DNA from: Leyella stercorea | Lineage (GTDB): Bacteria > Bacteroidota > Bacteroidia > Bacteroidales > Bacteroidaceae | DNA: 40,111 nt | Assembly (NCBI RefSeq): GCF_019052365.1 | Contig: NZ_JAHQUY010000029.1 | Span: forward strand, 1 to 40,111 | Reading direction: 5' to 3' | Shown: one piece after another, positions 1-8,416 of the stretch | Layout of the letters: each line of letters opens with the position of its first letter | Position numbering within the stretch: the stretch's first letter is position 1 | The notes under the pieces: generated by a model | What the model was told of the DNA's origin: nothing | Database searches by the model: none | What the model saw: the letters and a program-made list of their open reading frames with translations, nothing else | Program-made: the position numbers and the translations under genes

Positions 1-64
1 GGTATAAATTTTCTATAGAATCAAAAAGCTTTCCCCTAGATATATCGGGTGAGCCGAAAATATT

Positions 65-91
65 GGTGCAGTTGAGACAACTGCACCCCCT
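65..91 (+). repeat. REP-like palindrome, forward copy
   Basis: Single full copy of the window's main palindromic repeat: arms GTGCAGTTG and CAACTGCAC around an AGA loop, preceded by TTG and followed by the C5T tail. Forward is defined here as shoulder (GGTTGG) first and CCCCCT tail last on the plus strand. It lies just past the terminator of the tRNA gene. Confidence 0.85.
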
Positions 92-112
92 AAGCACCCT
101 ACGGTTTGGAGC

Positions 113-148
113 AAAAAAAAATCCCCGCAGTCCCGAAGGACCACGAGG
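113..148 (-). terminator. Intrinsic terminator of tRNA-Val
   Basis: On the minus strand an 11-bp stem, with several G-T wobbles, closes a TTCG tetraloop and is followed at once by nine T. It begins about 12 nt after the tRNA 3' end, so it would terminate the tRNA transcript. Confidence 0.85.
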
Positions 149-159
149 AAACACCCCTG

Positions 160-234
160 TGGGCGTTGACGGATTCGAACCGCCGACCCTCTGCTTGTAA
201 GGCAGATGCTCTAAACCAGCTGAGCTAAACGCCC
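160..234 (-). tRNA. tRNA-Val (anticodon TAC)
   Basis: The minus strand folds into a full cloverleaf. The acceptor pairs GGGCGTT with AACGCCC, the D stem is GCTC/GAGC, the anticodon stem is TCTGC/GCAGA around loop CTTACAA, and the T arm has TTCGAAT. The anticodon TAC lies at 197-199 and reads GUA-type valine codons. The discriminator base is A at 160. CCA is not encoded (the next genomic bases are CAG), so the 3' end must be added after transcription. The gene stands alone with its own promoter and terminator. Confidence 0.97.
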
Positions 235-287
235 GATATATTTATCGGTTGCTTTAAGTAGTATTGCTTAGTTCCTTAAAGCGAGTG

Positions 288-319
288 CAAAGGTATGGCT
301 TTTTTGTGAAACCGCCAAA
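288..319 (-). promoter_or_regulatory. Promoter of tRNA-Val
   Basis: Minus-strand TTTG (316-319), a 20-nt spacer, then TACCTTTG (288-295), matching the Bacteroidetes -33/-7 consensus TTTG-N19-21-TAnnTTTG. It lies about 50 nt upstream of the mature tRNA 5' end. Nothing else is seen between 235 and 398. Confidence 0.8.
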
Positions 320-398
320 TGTTTCTGCAACTTTTTTTGAAAAAAGTTTGTTTTTACTGCATTTTAGGGTATTTTGAGTCAAAAAACTCGCTGAAAAC

Positions 399-533
399 CC
401 ATTGAGAAACTCCCACAGATGTCACAGATTTTCACAGATGCTGCTGCTTGGGAAGAACCTCCCACAGAATACACGGATATCACAGAACCTACTGCTGAGA
501 ATATTCTCCCACAGATTCCACTCAGCACAGATG
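399..533. repeat. CACAGA-type degenerate repeat tract
   Basis: Loose run of TCCCACAGAT, TCACAGATT and CACAGAA words separated by short spacers, with one CACGGAT variant. The same vocabulary recurs at 703-930, 6378-6590, 20411-20440 and 21535-21553. No coding signal is seen: short open frames here only translate the repeats. Confidence 0.7.
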
Positions 534-541
534 CTAACTTC

Positions 542-605
542 AGGGGGTGCACTTGTCTCCGCTCGGCTTTGCCGCTTGCCAGAGCAAGAAGTGCACCAAC
601 CGAGC
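542..605 (-). repeat. REP-like palindrome with 29-nt loop insertion
   Basis: Reverse-orientation copy (G5 tail first, CCAACCGAG shoulder last). The normal loop TCTC is followed by 29 extra nt (560-588) that contain their own small hairpin, CGGC-TTT-GCCG. The outer arms GTGCACTT and AAGTGCAC are intact. Just beyond lie two further palindromes, GCGGAGG/CCTCCGC (663-682) and GGGTGCGCACCC (690-701), of unknown role. Confidence 0.75.
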
Positions 606-702
606 AATATTGATATACCTCTTACTTCGTGTTCGTTTATATGATATGTATTGTTGCTTGCTGCGGAGGCTTTCACCTCCGCTACGGATGGGTGCGCACC
701 CT

Positions 703-930
703 AACAATCTGTGCAGATCTGCGAAATCTGTGGGAGAATATCACAGCAAGAAGGTTCTGTGAGTTCTGTGGATTCTGTGGAAAGAAATCACAGTAAGAAG
801 GTTCTGTGAATATCAGTGAAATCTGTGGGAGAATATCACAGTAAGAAGGTTCTGTGCAGAGTGAAATCTGTGGGAGAATATCACAGCAAGAAGGTTCTGT
901 GAATTCTGTGAAATCTGTGGGAAGAAAACA
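703..930. repeat. CACAGA/TCTGTG tandem array, about 46-bp period
   Basis: About five units with the order AAATCTGTGGGAGAATATCA, then CAGCAAGAAGG, then TTCTGTG. Well-conserved copies start near 724, 819 and 864, and a shorter variant near 771. The unit ends point inward and outward (CACAG versus CTGTG), so each unit can fold. The array sits downstream of ispF between two REP-like copies. Confidence 0.75.
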
Positions 931-940
931 GCTTGCTTGG

Positions 941-970
941 TTGGTGCAGCTGGGACAGCTGCACCCCCTG
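941..970 (+). repeat. REP-like palindrome downstream of ispF
   Basis: Forward copy with arms GTGCAGCTG and CAGCTGCAC and loop GGA. Compared with the 65-91 copy, both arms carry the matching T-to-C and A-to-G changes. It lies 4 bp beyond the ispF stop, so it would form a hairpin at the 3' end of the porU-porV-ispF transcript. Confidence 0.85.
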
Positions 971-974
971 AGAG

Positions 975-1454
975 TTAGTCTTTCTCGATGAGCACGGTGG
1001 CGTAGGCAGAGATGCCTTCCATGCGACCGGTGAAGCCGAGCTTCTCCGTAGTCGTCGCCTTGATAGACACGTTGTCGATGTCGGTCTGCATCACGTCGGC
1101 GAGGCAGCGCTGCATCTCGGGTATGTGAGGGTTGAGCTTGGGGCGCTCTGCACACACCGTGGCGTCTACGTTGCCGATGCGGTAGCCCTTGGTGGCGATG
1201 AGGTCGACGGTCTTGCGCAGCAGAATCTTGCTGTCTACGTTGAGCGTCTCGGCAGCCGTGTCGGGGAAGTGGTAGCCTATGTCGCGCATGTTGGCGGCGC
1301 CGAGCAGGGCGTCGCAGATGGCGTGGATGAGCACGTCGGCGTCGCTGTGTCCGAGCAAGCCGAGTTCGTAGTCGAGGCGGATGCCACCGAGCCACAGCTC
1401 TCGACCCTCCACCAGTTTGTGGACATCATATCCTAATCCGGTTCTGATTTTCAT
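975..1454 (-). CDS. ispF: 2-C-methyl-D-erythritol 2,4-cyclodiphosphate synthase
   Basis: IspF converts CDP-methylerythritol 2-phosphate to the 2,4-cyclodiphosphate and CMP in the cytosolic MEP route to isoprenoids. The 159-residue protein has normal family length and begins MKIRTGLGYDVH. The metal ligands are visible as D10 and H12 in GYDVH, and H44 after GHSDADVLIH. The conserved ATTTEKLGF stretch near the C-terminus contributes to the CDP site. It is the last gene of an apparent porU-porV-ispF operon: the initiator ATG lies one base past the porV stop, implying translational coupling. A REP-like hairpin and a repeat array follow its stop. No truncation or missing residue is seen, and the assignment is secure. 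Confidence 0.97.
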   Translation of the reverse strand: MKIRTGLGYDVHKLVEGRELWLGGIRLDYELGLLGHSDADVLIHAICDALLGAANMRDIGYHFPDTAAETLNVDSKILLRKTVDLIATKGYRIGNVDATVCAERPKLNPHIPEMQRCLADVMQTDIDNVSIKATTTEKLGFTGRMEGISAYATVLIEKD

Positions 1455-1455
1455 A

Positions 1456-2634
1456 TTATCTACGCTTGAAGAGATCCTTTATTCCGTCCATATCGAACGA
1501 CAGCGAGAAGCGCAGCGTCTGATCGAGCGGGTTCGATTTTGCGGTGGCGATGACGTAGCCAGCATCGAGCGAGAAGACGCTCATGCGGAAGCCTGCACCG
1601 ACGGTGAAGTACTTGCGGTTACCCTTGTTCTCCGACTCATGGTGGTAGCCGGCGCGCACCGTGAACTTGTCGTTGTACACGTACTCGGCACCTACGCTCC
1701 AGCGCACCTCCTGCATCTCCTCCTTGAATCCGCCGGGTGCGTCGCCGAAACTCTTGAATACGCCGCTGATTGAAGATATGTCGTAGTAGTCCTTGCGCTT
1801 GCGCTGCTCGAACTCCTCGTTTGTCTCGCCATCATTCTTCACGGGCATGGTGGGAACGAGCGGCTTGTTGGCGTCGGCGGCGATGGTGATGCGGTTGTAC
1901 TCGTCGAGCGGTATCATCAGCGACGCACCGAGACGCAGGTTGGCGGGGATGAACTCCGACTCGTCGGTGCCACCGAAGTTGATCTTCGAACCAATGTTAG
2001 ACATGTTAAGACCCAAGCCGAGCTGACACTCGCGCTGTCCGATGTTAACATAGTTCTGATAGTAGGCAGCGAGGTCTACAGCGAACGCCGAGCCTGGTGA
2101 GGTGTCGGACGTGTAGTCGTACGTAAGGTCGGAGTAGATCCAGCGCACGGCGGCAGCGATAGAGAACGTCTCGCTGAGCATGATTGAGTAAGCCACGTCT
2201 GCCGACATCTCGTACGGGTTGATGGTCATTGAGTTGTCGTTAGTCTCGCCGGCATTGGTGTACACCTCGCCGAGCGAGAAATAGCGCAGCGAAGCCGACA
2301 CGGCAGAGTAGTCGCCGATGCGGTAGTAGCCCGAGAGATAAGCGAGGTCCATATCGCTCACGAGGCGGCGCAACCACGGGGTGTAGTTGAGCGACACGCC
2401 GGCGCGCGAGATGGTGAACGGATACTTGGCAGGGTTCCAATACTGCGACACAACGTCCGGGTCGGTAGCCGCACCGATGTCGCCCATACCGCCGGCGCGA
2501 GCGTCAGGCGCTATCGACTGCGATGTCACCGACGAGGTTTCCGGTCGGAACATATCCTGCTTCTCCTGAGCGGCTGCAGGTAGCGTAATGAGTGCGGCGA
2601 AGAGTAATGCCGCCAACTTCTGTTTTAGTTTCAT
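1456..2634 (-). CDS. porV: T9SS outer-membrane shuttle protein PorV (LptO)
   Basis: PorV is an outer-membrane beta-barrel of the FadL-like/UPF0164 group. It collects T9SS cargo from the translocon and delivers it to the PorU sortase. The reading frame extends upstream, but the start is set at 2634 because MKLKQKLAALLFAALITLPA is a good signal peptide with cleavage after AAA-Q. The longer start would put charged residues in front of it. The mature protein shows ARAGGMGDIGAA and YWNPAKYP motifs typical of PorV, followed by alternating strands ending in LRFSLSFDMD. At about 392 residues it is of usual length. It follows porU by 83 nt and overlaps the start of ispF functionally. Any of the three T9SS-tagged GH85 proteins in this window could be its cargo. 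Confidence 0.95.
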   Translation of the reverse strand: MKLKQKLAALLFAALITLPAAAQEKQDMFRPETSSVTSQSIAPDARAGGMGDIGAATDPDVVSQYWNPAKYPFTISRAGVSLNYTPWLRRLVSDMDLAYLSGYYRIGDYSAVSASLRYFSLGEVYTNAGETNDNSMTINPYEMSADVAYSIMLSETFSIAAAVRWIYSDLTYDYTSDTSPGSAFAVDLAAYYQNYVNIGQRECQLGLGLNMSNIGSKINFGGTDESEFIPANLRLGASLMIPLDEYNRITIAADANKPLVPTMPVKNDGETNEEFEQRKRKDYYDISSISGVFKSFGDAPGGFKEEMQEVRWSVGAEYVYNDKFTVRAGYHHESENKGNRKYFTVGAGFRMSVFSLDAGYVIATAKSNPLDQTLRFSLSFDMDGIKDLFKRR

Positions 2635-2717
2635 CTTCTTTTCTATTATTATATTTCGGGTGTGCACATTCGGCGTGTGCCGGTCGGCGCACCCGTTATT
2701 ATAAACGCCCGAGCGGC

Positions 2718-5700
2718 TTAATTATTGCCTACAACTATAAGTTTCTTAGCCTTTGATATGCGCGTTGCGCCTTCAGAAGTGAGGTGGACGCGGTAGAGAT
2801 AAACGCCGGTCTGCAGGCGCGAACCGCCGTCGATGGTCAGATCCCAGGGCACGGTGTAGGTGCCAGTGTCGCTCACACCGCTCTCCTCATGGCGCCAAAG
2901 CAGGCGTCCGCTCACGTCGAACACGTCGATTATCACGCCAAGCTCCGCACCGGAGCGGTCGTGACTGATGATGAACGTCGTCGACTCGCGCGCCGGGTTG
3001 TTGGTGCAGCCGATAGAGAACGACGGCTTCTGACCCGTAACGACGTTGAACGTGAGTTCGGCTGTAGAGTAGTTGTTCAGAATGTCCCAGGCACGGAACT
3101 GCAGTTTGTGCGGTCCTTCCTCCAGCTGCGGTATATTATAATATGTAGAGCCTGAGGTGTACGAACCGAAGTCGTACTGGAAGTTCTCGTTGAGCGAGTA
3201 CGTCATCTCCATCTTGCCGTCGATGATGAGCTGCATGTCGTGTCCGATGCCTGCTCCCGAGGCGTTGATGCCGTCCTTGTCCTTCACCTCAGCCACGAAG
3301 TAAGGCGTTGAGTTCACGCGGTCGCCGTTGCTGAACGAGGGCGAGTTGAGGTAGCAGTAGATCGACGGACCTACGGAGTCGTTCTGCGCAATGTCGCTGC
3401 CGCCGACGATGAACTTGTCGGTATATCCGTGCGCCGTGAGCGTATGGTCGTCGTTGATGGCAAAGGCGTTGATGAGTCCCGACTGATCGGAGTAGTTGAT
3501 GTCCTTCGGCACGGCGAACGAGACGGAGAAGCGTCCGCCGCTGATGCGGTCATCGCCCGAGAAGATAGTCTTCGTGCGGTCGGTATATTCGAATGGATTC
3601 TCAGCCTCCTTGGGTTGGTTGAGACGGCAGGTGATGGTTTCGAGATTGTCGCGCACAGTGAGCGAAACGGTGCCGTTGAAGTCGGCGTTGTCGGCTATAT
3701 GTCCCTTCACCGTGGCGAGCGAACCGGCTTTCATAGCCACCGTAGCTCCCGCTTTGGTGATGTCGACGCCGTTGATAGAGTCGATAACTATCTGCGCCGT
3801 GGGCAGATGCAGACGCAACGCGGGGTCGCCGAGCAGCGAATACTGCAGCGAGTTCTCGGCCACGGTCTGTCCGTTCATGTCGTTCTTGGCGCGGCGCACA
3901 GCCTCGCCCAGCGCTATCGGCTTGCCGTCGGCCTCGTAGGTGAGCACATGCTTCATAAACGCCGAGTTGAGCGTGGTGTTGTGCGACGCATAAACGGTGC
4001 GCGATGTGCCGTAGAACGCCATTGTTCCGCCCTTGTCGTTGAGCAATGCGGTCTCGCCGATGGTCTCCTCGCCGTTGTCGAACGGCATGATGTCGCACGA
4101 AGCCGTCACCCACAGCGGCATGTTCTTGTTAGAGAACGCGGCGAAGTCGCTTATGCCGAGCACTTTCTCGTGCGAGATGAGTATCTCGGAGCCGTGTCCG
4201 GCGTAGTCCATGATGAGTGCGCCCTGCTGCTGCTGTTTCTTTATCACGTTCGTCACCTCGGGATAGGTGTTGCCCGTGGCGCCCGACTGCATCTGATAGG
4301 CATCCCACATCACCTTCTTCACCACGTACTGCGGATGAGCCGCCGAAACCTGGTCGGCAACGAGGTTGGCGTCGGTCATGTGTATATTATAGTCGCCGTC
4401 GTCGCCCATGAACATTATAGTGTTCTGCCATGCACCGCCGTTGCCATTCTCGGCATAATTGATGGTTTTGTCTACCATTATCTTCGCTTCGGCGTCGCTC
4501 ACTACGGGGAAGCGTCCCACGCCGATGTCGAGTTTGTCTACGTACATCGGTCGGAGACCCTCGCCGTCGTCGAGCATGGCGTGGAAGCTGTCGTCGATGT
4601 AGCAGACACGGCGGTCGTAAGAGTTCTCACTCTCGAACGCCAGGAGATAGTCGTCGGGGTTCTTGCCCGTGTTGTACGACGTAATCATACGGTTGTCCCA
4701 GAGACAATCGCCGAAGAGCAGGAGATATTTCGGGCGGTCGTCCTCGCTAGTGGCGCGGTCGTAGAGCATCTTCATGTAGCGGCGATAAGCCGAAGCGTCG
4801 GGTGTGCCGCTCGAGAACTCGTTGAAGAGTTCGTCGGCTGGCACGAGATTCACCTTCAGCGAGTCGTGCTGCTCGTGGAACGCCTTCAGACGCTGCGCCT
4901 GCTTCAGCAGTTTCTGCGAAGTGGGTATTATTATCACCAGGTCGGCTTGCTGGTCGGCATGGTGGTCCTGGTTCATTATGTTGTAAACGTAGGTCGGAGT
5001 CGGGAAACTTGCGGCTTTAAGGTCGGGCAGCGGGCGCGGCTTGTCCCATGCCATCGACACCATGTCGAGGCGCATCGGGTTGGAGCCGCTGAGCACCGAG
5101 AGCTTCACCTTCGCCGTGCCTTTAACGGCAGGCACACGGTAGGTTCCGCGGCTCTCGCATCCGTAGATGAACTGGCTGTCGGAGTTGGAAGTCTGCAACG
5201 TGCCCACGACGGAGTCGTTATACTCCACCTGCACCTTGCAGTAGTTGTTCGACGTAACCACAACGTATAGGTTGCCCTTCGTTGCATTCGAGTTCTCGGG
5301 GATGTCTACCGTCATGTACGAGCCTTGCGACACCTGCTGCGCACCGAAGAAGTTGCGTCCGCCCTTGTACCATGAGAAGGCGTCCTGCTCGTGTATGTCG
5401 TGATAGAAGTCGGGCGACGGGTAGAACGAAGCGACGAACGTGTCGTAGTCTACCTTCGCCGGCTCCGAAGAGGTGTCCTCGGTGAGGAAATAGTATCCGT
5501 AGTTGGAGTAGTAGTTGCGTGTGCGGCGGTCGGCGGTCTCGGTCTCCCACGACACGGGTCCGCGGGCGTAGAAGAGTCGCTTGCCATCTACGTCGCAGGT
5601 GGGCACTTCCTTAAGGTCGTCGTGCTCGACGAGGTCTTTCGGGTCGAGTGTCTCGTTGATGAGATTGCCGCCATAGCCGTACAGCTTCACCTTGTTTATA

Positions 5701-6296
5701 TCCGTGAAGCCTGCCTGACGCACGAGAGCGGATGTGAGCTGGTATATGCCCGACTCAGCCACGCGTATCTTCGCCCAGCGTCCTTCGCGCAGCACACTAT
5801 GCTCGGCATAGCGCTTCGCTGCAGGCAGCGTGTCCCACACGTTCACCTTGGCGTCTGCACGCTCGCCGTACGCTACAGCATAGCGGCGTGCGTCGAATTT
5901 GGCTCGTGACTCGCGGCGCAACATGAAACTAACGAGCTGCTTGTAGCGTCCGTCGCGGAACACAACGGGGTTGACGGCTGCGAGGAGCGACGCCCGCTTG
6001 CGGTCGAACGTGACGTGTGTCTCCACCTTCGGCTCTGCGTCGGGCTGTTCAGCCACGAGGCGCTTGTAGTTCGCCACGTCTGCCGCAGCCATGTCTGCAT
6101 ACTCCGGATACACGATGCTGACGGTATACACGGAGTCGCGCCACGCTTCGGGCAGAGGCATGACGTGTGTGAACTGCGGTGCAGATAGGGTGTCGACACG
6201 CAGCTCGTCGGCTGTGAGGTGGAAGAACTGCTGGGCGCTTGCGGGTATCACCGCGCAGACTGTCAGCAGCATCAATATGGTTTGGCGTAATTTCAT
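2718..6296 (-). CDS. porU: T9SS C-terminal signal peptidase/sortase PorU
   Basis: PorU is a gingipain-family (C25) cysteine protease on the outer-membrane surface. It removes the C-terminal sorting domain of T9SS cargo and transfers the cargo to a surface anchor. The 1192-residue protein has a signal peptide (MKLRQTILMLLTVCAVIPAS, cut near AQ) and a long N-terminal beta-rich region. The C25 domain spans about 440-800, with the catalytic dyad H701 (DYAGHGSE) and C734 (TASCD). The 33-residue spacing matches what I recall for the Porphyromonas enzyme. The C-terminus (LYRVHLTSEGATRISKAKK) is itself a CTD-like Ig fold, which PorU is known to keep. It is the first gene of the porU-porV-ispF cluster. 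I found no clear -7 box directly upstream. Confidence 0.95.
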   Translation of the reverse strand: MKLRQTILMLLTVCAVIPASAQQFFHLTADELRVDTLSAPQFTHVMPLPEAWRDSVYTVSIVYPEYADMAAADVANYKRLVAEQPDAEPKVETHVTFDRKRASLLAAVNPVVFRDGRYKQLVSFMLRRESRAKFDARRYAVAYGERADAKVNVWDTLPAAKRYAEHSVLREGRWAKIRVAESGIYQLTSALVRQAGFTDINKVKLYGYGGNLINETLDPKDLVEHDDLKEVPTCDVDGKRLFYARGPVSWETETADRRTRNYYSNYGYYFLTEDTSSEPAKVDYDTFVASFYPSPDFYHDIHEQDAFSWYKGGRNFFGAQQVSQGSYMTVDIPENSNATKGNLYVVVTSNNYCKVQVEYNDSVVGTLQTSNSDSQFIYGCESRGTYRVPAVKGTAKVKLSVLSGSNPMRLDMVSMAWDKPRPLPDLKAASFPTPTYVYNIMNQDHHADQQADLVIIIPTSQKLLKQAQRLKAFHEQHDSLKVNLVPADELFNEFSSGTPDASAYRRYMKMLYDRATSEDDRPKYLLLFGDCLWDNRMITSYNTGKNPDDYLLAFESENSYDRRVCYIDDSFHAMLDDGEGLRPMYVDKLDIGVGRFPVVSDAEAKIMVDKTINYAENGNGGAWQNTIMFMGDDGDYNIHMTDANLVADQVSAAHPQYVVKKVMWDAYQMQSGATGNTYPEVTNVIKKQQQQGALIMDYAGHGSEILISHEKVLGISDFAAFSNKNMPLWVTASCDIMPFDNGEETIGETALLNDKGGTMAFYGTSRTVYASHNTTLNSAFMKHVLTYEADGKPIALGEAVRRAKNDMNGQTVAENSLQYSLLGDPALRLHLPTAQIVIDSINGVDITKAGATVAMKAGSLATVKGHIADNADFNGTVSLTVRDNLETITCRLNQPKEAENPFEYTDRTKTIFSGDDRISGGRFSVSFAVPKDINYSDQSGLINAFAINDDHTLTAHGYTDKFIVGGSDIAQNDSVGPSIYCYLNSPSFSNGDRVNSTPYFVAEVKDKDGINASGAGIGHDMQLIIDGKMEMTYSLNENFQYDFGSYTSGSTYYNIPQLEEGPHKLQFRAWDILNNYSTAELTFNVVTGQKPSFSIGCTNNPARESTTFIISHDRSGAELGVIIDVFDVSGRLLWRHEESGVSDTGTYTVPWDLTIDGGSRLQTGVYLYRVHLTSEGATRISKAKKLIVVGNN

Positions 6297-6377
6297 GTCT
6301 TTTCTTTATTTGTTTCCACAAGTGTTAGGAACCGCGTTATCCAACGGATAGTGCCGTGTGTCCTATAAGAACGTTTA

Positions 6378-6590
6378 TACTCCCACGGATTTCACGGATG
6401 AACACAGAAGTTTGGTGTAAGTACACCCACGGAATTCACAGAACTCACAGAAGTTTGGATGGCTGCGTGGGCATGGCAGGGATGCCATACCCTCATATAT
6501 CTGTGTACATCTGTGACATCTGTGGGAGAATATCTTAGCAGTCCCTTCCGTGAAATCTGTGTATTCTGTGGGAGAACTTCCCCTGCAGTT
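6378..6590. repeat. CACGGA/CACAGA degenerate repeat tract
   Basis: Gap between porU and the FAH-family gene. It holds CCACGGATTTCACGG, CACAGAAGTTTGG (twice) and, toward the right, the inverse words ATCTGTG and TCTGTGGGAG. This is the same family as at 703-930 but more diverged. No gene is seen. The porU promoter should lie between about 6297 and 6400, but no TAnnTTTG match stands out. Confidence 0.65.
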
Positions 6591-7208
6591 CTACTTGCAG
6601 CTGAACTCAAGCACTTTGCGGTCTTCGAGGTAGCCCTCCAGCTTGTCGTCGATGTTCACCGGTCCGACGCCTGCCGGCGTGCCTGTGAACAGAATGTCGC
6701 CGGTCTTCAGCGTGAAGAACTGCGAGATGTATGCGATAAGCTCGTCTACACGATAGAGCATGTCGCTGGTGCATCCCTCCTGCACGGTCTTGCCGTTGAT
6801 GTCGAGGTGGAAATGGATGGCTTGCACGTCGCGGAACTTCTCCAACGAAACCCACTCGCCTATCGCAGCCGAACCGTCAAAGCCTTTGCACAGCTCCCAC
6901 GGCTTGCCCTCAGCGCGCAGTTTCTTCTGCAACTCGCGAGCGGTGAAGTCGATGCCCACCGTCACGGCGTCGTAATAGCGCGGGGCGAAACGCTCGGAGA
7001 TGGTCTTGCCGAGGCGCGAGATGCGCACAACAAGCTCAGTCTCATAGTCGATGCGTCCGAGGTGGTCGGGTATGAAGAAGGGCTTGTGGTCCTTCAGCAA
7101 CGCCGAGTCGGCTTTTGTAAAGATGACGGGCTCCTCTGGTTTATATAACGCACCATGCAGCTCTTTATTGTGTTCGAGGTAGTTCATACCTACAGCAAAT
7201 ATCTTCAT
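6591..7208 (-). CDS. Fumarylacetoacetate hydrolase (FAH) family protein
   Basis: A metal-dependent C-C hydrolase, decarboxylase or isomerase of the FAH fold, 205 residues, the short single-domain form. The metal site is visible as E56 and E58 in DYETELVVRI and D87 in GIDFTAREL. K108 in CKGFDGSAAIG and the FTGTPAGVG loop near residue 175 are also typical. The actual substrate cannot be read from the sequence: relatives act on acylpyruvates, oxaloacetate or homoprotocatechuate products. It starts 15 nt after the tsf terminator, so it is probably a separate unit, and a repeat tract follows its stop. No aromatic catabolism genes are near, which favours a housekeeping role such as acylpyruvate or oxaloacetate handling. 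Confidence 0.9.
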   Translation of the reverse strand: MKIFAVGMNYLEHNKELHGALYKPEEPVIFTKADSALLKDHKPFFIPDHLGRIDYETELVVRISRLGKTISERFAPRYYDAVTVGIDFTARELQKKLRAEGKPWELCKGFDGSAAIGEWVSLEKFRDVQAIHFHLDINGKTVQEGCTSDMLYRVDELIAYISQFFTLKTGDILFTGTPAGVGPVNIDDKLEGYLEDRKVLEFSCK

Positions 7209-7222
7209 AAGCTATGAAAATT

Positions 7223-7258
7223 AAAAAAGCCGCAGAAGGCTATTCACCCTCTACGGCT
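7223..7258 (-). terminator. Intrinsic terminator after tsf
   Basis: Minus-strand stem AGCCGTAGA with TCTGCGGCT (one wobble), loop of about 12 nt, followed by a T run of six. It lies 33 nt after the tsf stop and ends the ribosomal operon. Confidence 0.85.
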
Positions 7259-7291
7259 CCAATATTAATTATGCGTAATTGATTTCTCTAA

Positions 7292-8287
7292 TTACTCAGC
7301 AGCAAGAGTGAAGCGCTTGTAAGCAACGATCTTCAGATCCTTGTCCTGAGACTTGAGATAGCCAGCAACGTTCTGCTTAGCTTCGTCGCCGAACTGGAAC
7401 TCCTGGTTAACGAGGCAAACCTCCTTGAGGAACTTGGCAACGCGACCCTTAGCGATGTTCTCGATCATTGTCGGGTTGAGCTTAGCTGTAGCCTCAGCGC
7501 CTACAGTCTCCTTGATCTCGCGGAACTTAGCTACGTCCTCAGCTGTGATCCAGCCCTTGCCCTGGTTAGACTCGATGTGGTCCTCAGAGTCGAAGTGGTT
7601 CGGGTTGAGACCAGCCTTGTGGAGAGCAGCGTTCACTGCCTTCTCTACGAGCTCTTCCTTAGTCTTCTCAACAGCTACCTTGAACTCCTCGTTCTTCACA
7701 TCCTCAGAGATTGAGCTTTCGTCGAGTGCGAGCGGCTTCATAGCAGCTACCTGCATAGCGATCTTGTGACCAACCTCAGCGTTCTCCTTGTTGAGCTGCA
7801 CCATTGTGCAGAGAGTGTGCTTGTTCATGTGGTCGTAAACCTCTACGTTCTCACCCTCGAGTACGCAGTAGCCGTCGAGCTCCATCTTCTCGCCAGTGAT
7901 ACCAGAGCGTGCTGTAACAGCAGCCTGAACGTCAGACTCGCCGAGAGCCAAAGCCTTAACCTCGTCGAGAGTCTGAGCCTTAGCAGCGATAGCAGCGTCG
8001 AGGATATCAGATGTGAGCTTGATGAAGTCAGCACCGTTAGCTACGAAGTCGGTCTCGCACTTGAGAGCGATGATAGCAGCGAATTCGCCTACCTTCTTAA
8101 CGAGCACGCAGCCGTTAGATGTCTCGCGGTCAGAACGCTTTGCAGCGATAGCGAGTCCGCGCTCACGGAGCAACTCCTTTGCCTTATCGAAATCACCTTC
8201 TGCCTCTGTCAGGGCCTTCTTTACGTCTGCAAGACCAGCACCTGTCATAGCGCGAAGTTTCTTGATGTCTTCAATTGAAACAGCCAT
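7292..8287 (-). CDS. tsf: Translation elongation factor Ts
   Basis: EF-Ts recycles EF-Tu by exchanging GDP for GTP. The 331-residue protein begins with the UBA-like domain (MAVSIEDIKKLRAMTGAGLA, with VKKALTEAEGDFDKA). The core follows with the conserved CETDFVANG motif that contacts EF-Tu near residue 76. The C-terminal part ends VAYKRFTLAAE, and the length fits the longer Bacteroidetes form. It is the last gene of rplM-rpsI-rpsB-tsf and is separated from rpsB by 129 nt containing a strong inverted repeat that could tune its level. A terminator follows. Confidence 0.98.
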   Translation of the reverse strand: MAVSIEDIKKLRAMTGAGLADVKKALTEAEGDFDKAKELLRERGLAIAAKRSDRETSNGCVLVKKVGEFAAIIALKCETDFVANGADFIKLTSDILDAAIAAKAQTLDEVKALALGESDVQAAVTARSGITGEKMELDGYCVLEGENVEVYDHMNKHTLCTMVQLNKENAEVGHKIAMQVAAMKPLALDESSISEDVKNEEFKVAVEKTKEELVEKAVNAALHKAGLNPNHFDSEDHIESNQGKGWITAEDVAKFREIKETVGAEATAKLNPTMIENIAKGRVAKFLKEVCLVNQEFQFGDEAKQNVAGYLKSQDKDLKIVAYKRFTLAAE

Positions 8288-8342
8288 TTTTCTTAAATTA
8301 TTAGTTATTGATTAATTAAATGTTGATTGCGTTTTAACCTAA

Positions 8343-8399
8343 AAATCGGAAATTCTCCATTCCAAAATCTTGATTTACGAATTAAAGAATTTCCGATTT
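8343..8399 (-). promoter_or_regulatory. rpsB-tsf intercistronic hairpin
   Basis: Perfect 14-bp inverted repeat, AAATCGGAAATTCT (8343-8356) with AGAATTTCCGATTT (8386-8399), 29-nt loop, in the gap between rpsB and tsf. On the minus strand the 3' arm ends in a T run. It could be a partial terminator (attenuator) or an mRNA-stabilising stem. Confidence 0.6.
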
Positions 8400-8416
8400 A
8401 TATGTATTATAGTTGC

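Noticed and set aside
160..234. tRNA-Val as an integration site of a mobile element
   Set aside because: No integrase gene and no repeated copy of the tRNA 3' end was seen in the window.
399..930. Hypothetical small genes in the region between tRNA-Val and ispF
   Set aside because: All short frames there coincide with CACAGA or REP-like repeats and none has a plausible start region or composition.
682..1395. Open frame overlapping ispF in another frame
   Set aside because: Its first part is Arg-rich shadow of ispF and its last part translates the CACAGA repeats.
2635..2717. Hairpin GGGTG/CACCC between porU and porV as a terminator
   Set aside because: Pairing is short and interrupted and no T run follows; porU and porV are expected to be co-transcribed.
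3429..5270. Long open frame (613 codons) antisense to porU
   Set aside because: It mirrors a well-supported C25 protease gene, has no recognisable domain and is explained by codon bias of the sense strand.
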